Shown here: positions 28,511 to 39,478 of the stretch, piece after piece
Numbering within the stretch: the first letter of the stretch is position 1
Layout: each line of letters begins with the position of its first letter
NCBI GenBank assembly: GCA_031263485.1
Contig: JAISFS010000099.1
Span: 1-64,000, forward strand
Direction of reading: 5' to 3'
Length of the DNA: 64,000 nucleotides
DNA from: Deltaproteobacteria bacterium
GTDB lineage: Bacteria; Desulfobacterota; Desulfarculia; Adiutricales; Adiutricaceae
Position numbers and translations under genes: made by a program
Notes under the pieces: generated by a model
What the model was told of the DNA's origin: nothing
Database searches by the model: none
Seen by the model: only the letters and a program-made list of their open reading frames with translations

Positions 28511-31157
28511 CTGCCCGCCCGACGGATCAGGAGGCGGCATCCGGCCCTAAATCCTTTGCGTTCCCCATGGTGCGGGATAGCCGATGTCACCGGAACCTCC
28601 ATGGCAGAAAGGCGAGCCGGCGCAGGGCCGACGATGCGGAATGCCCTCCAGTTAGTCGCCTCATGAAGGCTATGCACGCGGCAGCCCGGGGTCGGAGTTA
28701 CCGACATGGTTCGGCCATGGCAGGACAAAGGCCGTTCCCCCCGGGAGGCGTTGACATTTACCTCCCGCGCTCCGCCTCGGCCGCAACGGTCGGAATAGCG
28801 GACAGGGGGCGCCTCAGGACGGGATGTTCATGTCGGTCGACCGCCAGGCTCATGCCCTCGCTTCGATGGGGGATGTCCGAGGCGTTTATCGTCCTCGGGG
28901 AAACCCACGCGGAAGCCGAACGCGACCCCGGTTGCGGGTATCCGGCCTCCCTTCGACCGCGTCCGTCCTCGCAACCGCGAAACGCCGCCCGGGCAACCGC
29001 GAGGACACGGAGGCCTCCCTGTTCGGCGCTTAAGGCCTGCCAGCCATCGGCGGCTCTTTCTGCCCCGATGCCATATGTCTCGGTGAGGATCCGGTATCCG
29101 CCATCCTGCGCTCGGGGACGGTTGCGGGGAAGGGGCGATATTATCCCATGTTGCCGAAGGCAGAACGAAGTACTCCGGGCGTTTCCATCAGATGCCCAGG
29201 CCGCCGCCGCCGGCCTTGCCGCCATCGAGGCTGCCTCCGGGGAGCTCGTCAATATGCCGAGGAACTCTTCAGAAAAATCCAAATGTGCTATGCCTGGTGC
29301 CGCACGCGCATGGTCATGACCAATACCATGGGGAAGGGGCCTCGACTGCGGTGCCGATCGCCCTCAGGCTCCGGCAGAACCTGAAGATCAGGAGGACCCA
29401 AACCAGATAGCCCTCCCAAGCTCCTCGGGGCATCTCTCCAAAACCCGCTTCCGACCCAGCATTCTCCAAAACTTCCTGTCACATTACTCTTTCTACGCCC
29501 TGAGGGCACCGCAACCAAATCGGCTCCCTCGGACACGCCGTAGCCAGATCGGCAACCCTCTCCCTCCCAAAAAATGACCGCGGTCGATAAAAGCACACCC
29601 AATCAACCAGTAAAAAGGGGGAGACCCCCAAAAAATAAGAGCCCGTCACGCAGAAAGTTTTCGGAACATAACAAATAGATTTGCGAAAATATACGAATCT
29701 GAATGAAACGACGATTGCCAATGATTCTAATTATTCAGATGGTTGGCAGGGGAATCAGCTGGTTTTCGTCACGATCGGCAACTGATTCCTTATATATTCG
29801 GCATTTCTAGCAATTGCCCTTTGGAACATCGGTGTTATCTGGCATTGATAAAATGGAACGAGAGGATAGCAGAAATATAAAGAATTTGAATAATGGATAA
29901 ACAATAATGCTTATGAATCAAAGGGGATCATTGGCAATATCTTAAACTGCCCAAATAATCAGACAAGACAAACCATGATATAAAGTACACTTGACAAAAT
30001 ATATGCGAAAATACGAATTTCATGCGAAAATCAGGAGGGAAAAATCTTGCCGATATCTGGCATTGGCAAATGCTTGTCCCGTAAGACCTTGAAGGCTTCA
30101 CCCGGACGCGGACGATCCCCGGCCACAAACACTGAGCTGCCCTAACTGCGTAAAATATTGAAATCACGACCGAAATACGTTTCGCAAAGGCGATTCGCAC
30201 GGCTTCTTGCGTTTGCCTGCCCGACAGGTTTAACGTATCCCATCTGCCTGAACTCCAGCTCCTCCTCCGGACCGGAAAAGAAAGCTCGACCGCCTTCACC
30301 AGCCGGCTTGTCGACAGGCCCGCCAAGTTGGCATCTGAACTTGACAGACGGTGAAACCAGGGGGTCGCATGCTAAACCGTACCTCCGGGGGCGGCAAGGC
30401 CATGCAAGGGCACATGGTCGCTCCCGACGGTCAAGACGGCGCGGCAACCGTCTGGCGCCCGTGGCAACCCGTTCCGCAGACCGGCTTCACCCTGCCTCAG
30501 ACCTCGGACCCTATCGACAAGGCAAACTCGATGGACCACGCGATAACCATAACGACCGGAAACGGTCACCCGACCGAGCTGCCCAAAGACGGGGAAACTG
30601 TCACGGCAGGCAACCTGTTGCGGCTCGATGCGTCCCCGCGCGTCTCCGTGCGTCCGGAAGGCGTGACGGACCCGGTCGTCAAGGCCGACACGATCCGGCA
30701 TGCCGACCCCGCCGGGATCGGGCAGGATTCAGGCGGAGAACGCGGCCAGGAAACCTGCGGGACTGATGCCGTCTCTAAAGCGAAAGGGACGGGTGGAGAG
30801 TCGGCAGTGCCCTCCGGGCCACCTACCCCGATAGCCCGGAGCCTGCCAGCGGTCACGCCGAACGGAATTCAGCCGGAATCCGGCACCGTCAGGCTCGCGA
30901 CGGAAGACGCGGGAACCGGCACCGGCCCGCGTGGCACGCGCGGTCGAACGGCAACCGGGAAATTGCCGGTACCAGGCATCATGACTCTCCTTGTCACGGC
31001 GGCGGCCCTATCATGTCTTGCGGTGATCTGCCTTTGGCTTCCATGTCAGGCGCAGGCCGTGAGAGGAACACAAACGCGGCTTGCCGCAAAGGCGACGAAT
31101 CCCGTCCCGTCCTGGAACGGGAAGTTAGACTTGAATTTAAGGCATCAAGGCAGCGCA
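28511..31157. other. gene-free region upstream of the restriction locus
   Basis: 28511-29300 is GC-rich with open frames that resemble nothing. 29600-30060 is strongly AT-rich. From 30351 an open frame runs into hsdR without a stop; its first 269 codons are discussed with hsdR. The promoter of the restriction locus should be here but no clear one was found. Confidence 0.4.
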
Positions 31158-33737
31158 ATGGCCTTCAAGACGATTTTCGACGGGTATATGTTCGATTTTG
31201 ACAGCGGCACCAGACTCTTCCTCCCAATAGGGATGGTTGGATCTCCCCTCTACAGACACATAGGCATTGAATTCGGGTCAAGCCAATCCGATGCCGAAGC
31301 ATATCCGGAAAGCCCGGTTAAAACGCAACCGTCAACCGGATGCTCGGAAAGGAACGTGCCGGACGGGATCGGCCTGTATCCGAACGAGGCCGAAACAAGG
31401 GCAAGATTCATTGACCCTGTGTTAAGGGAAAAGTATTCCGACAACCAGATCCGGGCGGAATACTATTACACGAACGGTAAGATCACGATAGGCGAATACG
31501 GGGTGACTCGCGGGAGGGGGAAAAGGGTAGATTACATGCTCTTGTGCGCGCCAAATATCCCCATAGGCATCATCGAGGCCAAGGCATACGCCATGCCGTC
31601 AGGGATGGGCTTGCAACAGGCCAAGGCCTATGCCAAGGATCTCAACGTCAATTTCGCGTTCAGCACCAACGGACAACAGGTACGGGAGTTCGACAGCCTG
31701 ACGGGGACGGAGAGGGAATTCGACATGATACAATTCCCAAGCGCGGAAGAGCTGCTGTACAGGATGTCGCGAAACAAAAATTGGACACCGAATCAGACCA
31801 GGATCAACACCACGCCGTTCAGCGATTCCAAAGGAGGAAAGACGCTTCGGTATTACCAGGCGAATGCGGTCAATCTGGCTGTTGAGGCCGTGTCACGGGG
31901 CGAAAAGCGCATCTTGCTCGTGATGGCGACGGGGACAGGGAAAACTCTTACGGCGTTCGAAATAATTCACCGGCTCAAGGATGCAGGCTACATCAATAAA
32001 GTTTTGTATCTGGCCGATCGTAACATCATTATCGACCAGACAATTCAGGGAGATTTCAAGCATTTCAAACAGAAATTAATCAAAATCTCCTGCAATTCCC
32101 TAGACAGCTCTTATGAGATATACATGTCGCTGTACCAGCAACTTGGCGGTATGCCAGGAAAAGAAAGGTTCAGGGAGTTCAAGAAAGACTTCTTTGACCT
32201 TATCATTATCGATGAATGCCACAGGGGCAGCGCGAAAGACGATTCGGTTTGGCGCGAGATACTGGAGCATTTCGACGATGCCATCCAGATCGGCATGACG
32301 GCCACTCCGAAGGAAACAAGATCCGTCTCCAGCACCGGATACTTCGGGGAGCCCGTATACGTATACAGCCTTAAAAACGGCATAGAAGACGGATTCCTAG
32401 CGCCGTTCATGGTCATTCAGGTCGATATAGACGTCGACTTGGAAGGTTGGACTCCGTACCCGGGCGAAACCGACAAGGACGGAAAGGAGATCACGGAAAA
32501 GCGGTACGCAAGGAAAGACTTCGGAGGGTCAATCACGCTCCGGAGCCGCACTCAGCTCATCGCGAGATGGGTGAGCGATTACTTGAAATCCACCGACCGT
32601 TTCAACAAGACCATGGTGGTCTGCCCGACGATTGAATATGCCGAGGAAATGCGAGGCTTTCTGGCACAGGAAAACCCCGATCTGATGTCGGAAAACGGCA
32701 ACTACGTGGCGCGAATCACAAGCGGCGATATCGGCGCTGAAAACCTGCTGGAAGATTTCATCGACCCGCAAAGCAAGTACCCGGTCATAGTCACTGTCTG
32801 CCGGATGATGACGACAGGGGTCGACACCAGAACCTGCAAGGTCATCGTGATAGACACCAACATTCAATCCACGTCGGAATTCAAGCAGATTATCGGGCGG
32901 GGCACGAGGCTGGTCCCAGAGTACATCGTTGACGGAGAAAAACGCGAAAAGTCATTCTTCACGATCATCGACTTCCGAGGCGCCAGCAAAATTTTCGAGG
33001 ACAAGGAGTTCAACGGTGAACCCTTGCCCATCAAAGACAGGGAAATCACCAAGAAATTGGCGAGCCTTGGCTCCGGCGGGAATTCCTACGGGAGCTCATT
33101 AGAGAACGGTTCCGGAAGCAGCGGTTTCCCGAAAGAAATAGAATCCGGAGAAAGGAGTACAGGCAAGGGACATGCCGTAAAATTCTGCGTCGAAGGCGTT
33201 GAAGTGACGGTTGACAGGGAAACGGTCAAATTCTACGACGGCGCAGGACAGTTGGTGTCGGAGAGTGTTTCAGGATACTCCAAGAGAAATTTCCTTAAGC
33301 TATATCCGACGCGCGATGGATTCCTATCTGCCTGGAACGATTGTCGCGTCAAAAACGAGATAATCGAAACCCTGCAGGAACATGGCGTACTCCTAATCGC
33401 TTTGCGGGAGACCATCGAAGGGAAAATCGACGATTTTGATATTTTCTCGAGCATCGCATACGGCATGCCGATGTTGACGAGAGAAGAGAGGGCTAAGAAG
33501 ATCCGTGAGGACGGGATTCTGGACAGGTATCGCGGCAAAGCATGCAAGGTGATGGACGCCTTGATTGACAAATATGTCGAAAACGGAATAGCGGATCTCG
33601 AAGATCTCCGGATCCTCAAGATCGAGCCGTTTCCGTCATTCGGCAACCTGAAAGCCATAGTTGAAGCATTCGGAGGAAGACAAAATTTCATCGACGAAGT
33701 CCACCGGCTGCGGACGGCACTGTATTCGATACCATAG
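31158..33737 (+). CDS. hsdR: type I restriction endonuclease subunit R
   Basis: HsdR cleaves and translocates DNA as part of the R2M2S complex. Family motifs in order: NEAETRARFIDPVL near residue 73, the nuclease core VDYMLL...IGIIEAKA, Walker A MATGTGKTLTAFEII (~255), the DEAD-type box IIIDECHRGSAKDD, GMTATPKE, and motif VI QIIGRGTRLVPE. An EcoEI-type C-terminal domain follows. I prefer ATG 31158 (AAGG upstream, 859 residues). The frame is open back to 30351, which would add 269 residues with one hydrophobic stretch (MTLLVTAAALSCLAVICLWL), unlike known HsdR N-termini. GC content is lower than in neighbouring regions, suggesting acquisition. hsdM and hsdS follow. Confidence 0.93.
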   Translation: MAFKTIFDGYMFDFDSGTRLFLPIGMVGSPLYRHIGIEFGSSQSDAEAYPESPVKTQPSTGCSERNVPDGIGLYPNEAETRARFIDPVLREKYSDNQIRAEYYYTNGKITIGEYGVTRGRGKRVDYMLLCAPNIPIGIIEAKAYAMPSGMGLQQAKAYAKDLNVNFAFSTNGQQVREFDSLTGTEREFDMIQFPSAEELLYRMSRNKNWTPNQTRINTTPFSDSKGGKTLRYYQANAVNLAVEAVSRGEKRILLVMATGTGKTLTAFEIIHRLKDAGYINKVLYLADRNIIIDQTIQGDFKHFKQKLIKISCNSLDSSYEIYMSLYQQLGGMPGKERFREFKKDFFDLIIIDECHRGSAKDDSVWREILEHFDDAIQIGMTATPKETRSVSSTGYFGEPVYVYSLKNGIEDGFLAPFMVIQVDIDVDLEGWTPYPGETDKDGKEITEKRYARKDFGGSITLRSRTQLIARWVSDYLKSTDRFNKTMVVCPTIEYAEEMRGFLAQENPDLMSENGNYVARITSGDIGAENLLEDFIDPQSKYPVIVTVCRMMTTGVDTRTCKVIVIDTNIQSTSEFKQIIGRGTRLVPEYIVDGEKREKSFFTIIDFRGASKIFEDKEFNGEPLPIKDREITKKLASLGSGGNSYGSSLENGSGSSGFPKEIESGERSTGKGHAVKFCVEGVEVTVDRETVKFYDGAGQLVSESVSGYSKRNFLKLYPTRDGFLSAWNDCRVKNEIIETLQEHGVLLIALRETIEGKIDDFDIFSSIAYGMPMLTREERAKKIREDGILDRYRGKACKVMDALIDKYVENGIADLEDLRILKIEPFPSFGNLKAIVEAFGGRQNFIDEVHRLRTALYSIP

Positions 33738-34105
33738 CCAGGAACCTGGACTTTCCGGTTGGAGGAATGGCGATATCCGGCCTCCTTGGGGCAAGGCTTC
33801 CCCGATAATCGGATGCGTCGGCGCCTTTTTCACTGCTAATGGGTACCAAACAGCATAATATTTATCGGCATCGTATCGGGGAGTCATCCCTATTCACGGG
33901 GAATCATGATCGTCGTTTCAGGGCACTTCAGGATATCCAGAGCGGCACTTTCGCCTCTTCTTGGGCATTGCCTTGAGTGAATCATGCGGAACTGTCCTTA
34001 CGACCGGCAAATCGTTCGGACAGACCGTGGAAACGGTCCCGCCGCCGGAAACGGCATACCGCGCGGCACATGCTTTTCATAAGCACCTACTGACGGCAAG
34101 CAATC
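33738..34105. other. gap between hsdR and hsdM
   Basis: 368 bp without a supported gene. It is unusual for this operon type to have such a gap, so hsdM and hsdS may have their own promoter here, but none was clearly seen. Confidence 0.4.
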
Positions 34106-35578
34106 ATGGACATCAACAGCTTCATCAAGAGCGTGAACGATATCATCAAAAACGACGTCGGAGTAAGCGATTCCGTGCAACGGATCGAGCAGACGATCTG
34201 GATCCTGTTCCTTAAGCTTTACGACATCCTGGAAGAGGAATGGGAGCTCATCGACCTCGATTTCTCATCGGTAATACCGGAAGAGTTCCGTTGGCGGAAT
34301 TGGGCGGTAGACCATATGGACGGCAAGGCATTGACTTCGGATGCCCTTCTGTCTTTCGTCAACGACAGGCTGTTGCCCGCACTGAAGTCGATCGCGGTCG
34401 TGCGGGCGATGCCTTTTCGAAAGATCGCCGTCAAGTCGGTGTTCGAGGACTTGAACAACTACATGAAGGACGGCATATTGCTTCGGCAGATCGTCAACGT
34501 CATTGACCGCTTGAAACTCGATACTGAAGACGCGCGTCAAGACTTTACCTGTATCTTCGAAAAGATTCTGCAGAGCCTTCAGTCCGAAAAATCCACCGGG
34601 GTCTTCTACAGCCCCCGCCCGATTACCGACTTCATGGCGCGGATGACGGAACCTAAGATCGGTGACAGGATAGCTGATTTTGCGTGCGGTACCGGCGGAT
34701 TCATGATCTCGTCCCTGAAACTCCTTGGAGATCAGGTCAAGTCGTCTACGGACTTGAGATCGCTTGACAGGACCTTTTTCGGAATTGAAAAGAAATCATT
34801 TCCCTACCTTCTGTGCATGACGAACCTGTTCCTTCACGGAATAGTCGATGCGGAAATATGGCACGACAACTCGCTCTCTAAAAATTTAAGGGACTACTCC
34901 AGCGACGAATTATGTGACTTGATCCTCATGAACCCGACCTTCGCAGGCAATGAAAAGGATTCCGTCAGGTTCAATTTCCCATCGAGTCTACGTTCGACCA
35001 AAACCGCGGATCTGTTCCTGACTCTGGCGATGTATCGCCTCAAGCCTAACGGACGGGCATCGGTGCTCGTCCAGGATTCGTTCATGTACGGAACGGACAA
35101 GATCAAGACAGCGATCAAGAAAAGACTCGTAAACGAATTCAACCTACACACCGTGATCCGCTTGCCCAATTCCGTTTTTGCGCCGTTCAGCCAGACCGCG
35201 ACCAACATTATTTTTTTCGACCGCAGAGGAATGACCGAAGCCATCTGGGTTTATCGCCTGGACATGCCGCAGGGTGCCAGGAACTTCACCGCTGAAAAGC
35301 CGCTGACATCAGAACATTTCCGACAGATCATCGATTGGTGGCATAGACGCGAGGAAATTTCCGTAAACGGCCTTCACAAGGCCAGACGGGTCACGAGAGA
35401 GGAAATTGCCGCCTCCAACTTCAATCTAGATGTCTGCGGGTTCTCGGCCTATTCGGAGGAAACCTACCCTTCGCCTCGGGATTTGATACGGCTCCAGCGT
35501 GACGTTATGACTGAAAGGAGCGGGTCATTGGAACGCAAGCTCGCGGAGATCGAGGCAATACTGGAGGAGAACGCGTGA
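34106..35578 (+). CDS. hsdM: type I modification subunit M, variant NPTF motif
   Basis: 490 residues, N6-adenine methylase subunit. The N-terminal helical domain begins MDINSFIKSVNDIIKND. It has SPRPITDFMARMTEPKIGDR and AdoMet motif I ADFACGTGGFMISSL (~residue 191). The catalytic motif IV, normally NPPF/Y, reads LMNPTF (Asn276-Phe279), with Thr for the second Pro. The VLPDG-like segment reads VLVQDSFM. These changes may weaken or abolish methylation. The next gene, hsdS, starts within its stop (GTGA overlap at 35575), so the two are translationally coupled. A second hsdM downstream keeps the normal motif. Confidence 0.93.
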   Translation: MDINSFIKSVNDIIKNDVGVSDSVQRIEQTIWILFLKLYDILEEEWELIDLDFSSVIPEEFRWRNWAVDHMDGKALTSDALLSFVNDRLLPALKSIAVVRAMPFRKIAVKSVFEDLNNYMKDGILLRQIVNVIDRLKLDTEDARQDFTCIFEKILQSLQSEKSTGVFYSPRPITDFMARMTEPKIGDRIADFACGTGGFMISSLKLLGDQVKSSTDLRSLDRTFFGIEKKSFPYLLCMTNLFLHGIVDAEIWHDNSLSKNLRDYSSDELCDLILMNPTFAGNEKDSVRFNFPSSLRSTKTADLFLTLAMYRLKPNGRASVLVQDSFMYGTDKIKTAIKKRLVNEFNLHTVIRLPNSVFAPFSQTATNIIFFDRRGMTEAIWVYRLDMPQGARNFTAEKPLTSEHFRQIIDWWHRREEISVNGLHKARRVTREEIAASNFNLDVCGFSAYSEETYPSPRDLIRLQRDVMTERSGSLERKLAEIEAILEENA

Positions 35579-37218
35579 TAGCGGCACGGCTGAAATTATC
35601 GGTTCTTCAGGCCGCGGTGAGGGGTAAACTCGCTCACCAGGACATACGCGACGAACCGGCCGTGATCCTGCTGGAGCGGATCGATGCCGCCAGGACAGGG
35701 CGGTACAACTGCGGAACCTCCAAAGGTTCGATCCGATCCTCAAGGATTGTCAGAATCCATGACGGCTCCCCAACGGCGGAAGACGGCATTTCTTGCCGCT
35801 TCGTCGAAAAGAACGACCGCGGTGACGAGCCGGACGTGACGGGCGAGATTCCCTTCGGGGTGCCTCCGTCTTGGGAGTGGGCCCGCCTTGAATCGCTTGG
35901 CATGATTCTCGGAGGCCACACTCCCAGAAGGGACAACCCTGACTTCTGGCACGGCGACATACCCTGGCTTACATCATCGGACATGAACGAAGTTTCCGGA
36001 AAATTTATATACAGCGGCAAGGAATACATCACTGAACGCGGCATGAAGGTGTACCAGAAATCTATGATTCCCGAAGGTTCCATCGTCTATTGCGCGGTCC
36101 AGGGGATAGGCCGCATCGCGATAGCCGGCAACCCGTTATGCACAAGCAACCAATTGAGGTCCATCGCTCCATATGTCTCTGGGATCGTTCCGTATCTCTA
36201 CTACTGCCTGATTGAAAGAACGCCGCATATCAGGAGCATGGCCAGAGGGGAAATTCACCCGAATATCAATTCCGGCGTCCTGGGGCAGACGCTTGTCCCT
36301 ATTCCTCCTTTGGCCGAACAGAAGCGTATCGTAGCCAGACTGGACAGGATATTGCCTCTCATCGACGATTATGCCGCCATGGAAGCGGAAATGACCGACA
36401 TCGAATCCCGTTTCTCGGTCAGCCTCCGGGAATCGTTCTTGCAGACCGCCGTTCACGGCAAGCTGACGGCACAGGAGACCGACGATGACCCAGCGCGCTT
36501 CCTCCTCGATCACCTGCGCCGCAGCCGACGGAATATCGTCGCCACATCCCGTTTTATCGCCGACACGTCAAGGATTGTCCGTGCCGCGAATCACGTCGGA
36601 CGCCTCCCTGACGAGCGCTGCCGCTTTCTGGAGGACGTGCCTGGACGTCCCGCCGTCGACGTCACAGATGATTTGCCTTTCGAAATTCCCGGCACGTGGG
36701 AATGGGCCCGCCTGTCGACTCTCGGCCAAATCATCAAAGGCTCATGTCGTGCCACGGAAAATCCCGACAACTTCATCGACGGCAACATACCGTTCATTTC
36801 GGCTTTCGACATCAGGCGGAACCCCGGCATGCTCGTCAGCGGAGGCGAGAGGATGATCACCGAACGGGCGGTCAAACGCGCTCCCCTGAGAATCGTTCCG
36901 GCAGACTCCGTCGTTTTTTCCTCTCTCCCCGAATCTCAATGCACCGCTGTCACGGCAAATCCTCTATGCATCAACAACAACCTCTTCGCCATAATCCCGT
37001 ATGACACAGTTATCACTGAATATCTGTATTTCGTCCTCCTCCAGCGAACCCGCGAAATTTTCAGCAGGGCAACCGGTTCCGCCATGAAAACGATCACCTT
37101 GCAGAATTTCAAGCTGACGCCGGTTCCGATTCCGCCACTTTCCGAACAGCGCCGCATGGTCCTGCGGCTTAAAAGGCTACTCCCCCTCATTCCCGGCACG
37201 GTCGGCCAGTCGACTTGA
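35575..37218 (+). CDS. hsdS: type I specificity subunit S
   Basis: 547 residues with two target-recognition domains. TRD1 starts IPFGVPPSWEWARLESLG (~residue 92) and ends with PIPPLAEQKRIVARLDRILP. TRD2 starts LPFEIPGTWEWARLSTLG (~363) and ends with PIPPLSEQRRMVLRLKRLLP. Each is preceded by a conserved helical region that binds HsdM (SLRESFLQTAVHGKLTAQE in the centre). The duplicated build is typical of type I systems that recognise a bipartite site. The GTG start overlaps the hsdM stop by four bases. The C-terminus is short after the second repeat. Confidence 0.93.
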   Translation: MIAARLKLSVLQAAVRGKLAHQDIRDEPAVILLERIDAARTGRYNCGTSKGSIRSSRIVRIHDGSPTAEDGISCRFVEKNDRGDEPDVTGEIPFGVPPSWEWARLESLGMILGGHTPRRDNPDFWHGDIPWLTSSDMNEVSGKFIYSGKEYITERGMKVYQKSMIPEGSIVYCAVQGIGRIAIAGNPLCTSNQLRSIAPYVSGIVPYLYYCLIERTPHIRSMARGEIHPNINSGVLGQTLVPIPPLAEQKRIVARLDRILPLIDDYAAMEAEMTDIESRFSVSLRESFLQTAVHGKLTAQETDDDPARFLLDHLRRSRRNIVATSRFIADTSRIVRAANHVGRLPDERCRFLEDVPGRPAVDVTDDLPFEIPGTWEWARLSTLGQIIKGSCRATENPDNFIDGNIPFISAFDIRRNPGMLVSGGERMITERAVKRAPLRIVPADSVVFSSLPESQCTAVTANPLCINNNLFAIIPYDTVITEYLYFVLLQRTREIFSRATGSAMKTITLQNFKLTPVPIPPLSEQRRMVLRLKRLLPLIPGTVGQST

Positions 37219-37488
37219 AGCCGTCGCGCATCCACGAATCTGTCATCCACATCATCCGCCCCGCATGCGCATCCCGCGAGCCGTCCGCTGCCCACTCCCG
37301 ATCGACGTCTATCCCGGAGCGACCCGATGAACGATATCCCGGCTGAAACGTAGCCTTCGGTCGAACGTAGCCTTCAAAGGTCAACGGCTTTGGCTCGCCG
37401 AAGCGGCCGCGATGCCGGAGCGCCCGCCAGAGGCCGATCCGGGTGCGTCGCCCCGCTCCCGGCGTTCCGCCCCCTCAAGGAGATGCCC

Positions 37489-38973
37489 GTGGAGTTGGAC
37501 GGTTTCATCAGGAAGATCAAGGACATAATGAAGTCGGACTCCGGCGTCAACGGCGATGCCCAGTGCGTCGCCCAGACTGCCTGGCTCCTGTTCCTCTGGG
37601 CCTGCGGCTCCCCCTCGGAACGCCCGGACGCCGGAGTCAAGGGCATCGCCTCTGCCGTCCCCCGGAAATTCCGCTGGGACGCCTGGGCCGCCTGCCGGAG
37701 GGACGGCAAGACGATGACCGGGGACACCCTGCTCGACTTCGTGGACAACCGGCTCTTCCCCGCCTTGCGGGATCTGAAGACTCCGGGAGGCGCGCTTTCT
37801 GCCAACGGCGTGGTCAAAGCCGCCTTCATGTCCGCCCGCAACTACATGAAGGACGGAGTCCTCCTGAGGCAGGTCATCGACCTCATAGGCGGCCTCGACT
37901 TGAGCTTCCGCGGCGTGTACCATCCCATGGGGTCGATCTACGAGGGCTTCCTGCACGGCCTGGGCCAGTCGAGTTCGTTGGGCGAGTTCTACACCCCCCG
38001 GCCCGTCACGGACTTCATGGCTCGCATGACTGCCCCGCGCCTAGGCGAGAGGGTGGCCGATTTCGCCTGCGGCACTGGCGGGTTCCTGTCCTCCGCCTTA
38101 AACGAGCTGGACGGGCAGCTCAAGTCAGCGGAAGACGGGAGGATCCGCGAGCGCTCGGTCTTCGGCGTCGAGAAGAGTCCCGTGCCTCACATGCTGTGCC
38201 TGGCCAACCTGCTGGCGCACGGGATATCAAAGCCCGATGTCGTTCTCGGCGACTCCCTCGACGGCCGGATCCCCGGGTGCCGCGGCGACGAGCGCTTCGG
38301 CGTGATCCTCATGAACCCGCCGTACGGCGGCGTCCGTAGACCGGCGGCAAAGGCGGATGTCACCGGGGAGCGACTGCACGCCGGGGATGCCCTCGACGGG
38401 TTCCTGGGGCTCGTCATGAGCCGCCTGAGCCGATGCGGCCGGGCCGCCGTCCTGGTCCCGGACGGATTCATGTCCGGGACGGGCGCCGTCAGGACCGCAG
38501 TCAGGCAAGCGATCGTCCAGAAATTCGACCTCCATACGGTCGTGCGGCTACCCGTCTCGGTCTTCGCGCCCCACACCCGCATCGCGACCAACATCCTTTT
38601 CTTCGACGGCCAGCGGACCGTTCGGACGGCCACATGGTTCTACCGCCTGGACCCGCCGGACGGCAACGGCCGCTTCTCCAGGACAAGGCCGATGACGCCA
38701 GAGCACCTGGTCCCGATCGAGGAATGGTGGCGAAGCCGGAAGGAGCTGTCTCCGGGCGGCGTTCCCAAGGCCCGACGCTACACGGGCCGGGAGCTTGCGG
38801 CCCGCAACTTCGATCTCAACCTCTGCGGTTACGACCGCGCTTCGGAGATCGTCGCTTCCCCCGAGGAGACTATACGGCAGTTCAGGGACGAGCGGGCATG
38901 CCTGCTGGCCAAGATGACGGACGCGCTTGACGCTATCGAGTCCCTCGCGAACGGGGACGGGCGATCGTCCTGA
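37489..38973 (+). CDS. hsdM: second type I modification subunit M with intact NPPY
   Basis: I chose GTG 37489 because AAGGAG lies 6 nt upstream and the product then starts MELDGFIRKIKDIMKSD, aligning with the first HsdM. 494 residues. Motif I ADFACGTGGFLSSAL (~191) and motif IV LMNPPYGG (Asn276) fall at the same residue numbers as in the first HsdM. VLVPDGFM is also normal. The GC content and codon use are much higher than in hsdRMS, like the surrounding chromosome, so the two hsdM genes have different histories. There is no second hsdS. It may supply an active methylase for the upstream complex, or be a relic of an older locus. Confidence 0.92.
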   Translation: MELDGFIRKIKDIMKSDSGVNGDAQCVAQTAWLLFLWACGSPSERPDAGVKGIASAVPRKFRWDAWAACRRDGKTMTGDTLLDFVDNRLFPALRDLKTPGGALSANGVVKAAFMSARNYMKDGVLLRQVIDLIGGLDLSFRGVYHPMGSIYEGFLHGLGQSSSLGEFYTPRPVTDFMARMTAPRLGERVADFACGTGGFLSSALNELDGQLKSAEDGRIRERSVFGVEKSPVPHMLCLANLLAHGISKPDVVLGDSLDGRIPGCRGDERFGVILMNPPYGGVRRPAAKADVTGERLHAGDALDGFLGLVMSRLSRCGRAAVLVPDGFMSGTGAVRTAVRQAIVQKFDLHTVVRLPVSVFAPHTRIATNILFFDGQRTVRTATWFYRLDPPDGNGRFSRTRPMTPEHLVPIEEWWRSRKELSPGGVPKARRYTGRELAARNFDLNLCGYDRASEIVASPEETIRQFRDERACLLAKMTDALDAIESLANGDGRSS

Positions 38974-39478
38974 TCAGACGGGCTTCGCCCATGGCTTCCG
39001 CGCATGAGAGCCCGCGCCGCACTGCCTTTCGGGCTTGCCGGAGATCCTGCCGGCAGATCGCGGGGCTCCTGCCCGAGGCCGCTCCCGCGGCCGGCGGCAA
39101 GGACGCGTACGCTCAAGTTGCCGGGGCCGGGGCAGGAATCCGGGGCAAAACGGGAGAGCCGCGCGCTCCGGTTCTGTTCCGGATCTGTTCCGGGGCAGAT
39201 ATCGGAAGCGGGGAAGGGCCGGAGCCCTTCCATATCGGCTTGACACGGCGCCGGCGGATAGGTGCTGGCGGATGGGCCGCAGGCGTTCTGGCGGGAAAAG
39301 TCGAAAATAGGCAGACGAATGCAGGTAGGCCGGTTGAGGGGCAGGCGGGCGGGGCGAGGCCGTCATGACCGTTACGGGCGCCGGTGTGGGGCGGAGGCAG
39401 GCGCCGGTCAGGGTGACAAGTGCCTGGCGAGGCGGTCCGGAATACCGGGCGGCGGACAGGGCACAGGAGGGCCAGGGC

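Noticed and set aside
28567-29319. 250-codon open frame on the plus strand
   Set aside because: Arg/Ala-biased composition typical of chance frames in GC-rich DNA; no recognisable domain or ribosome site.
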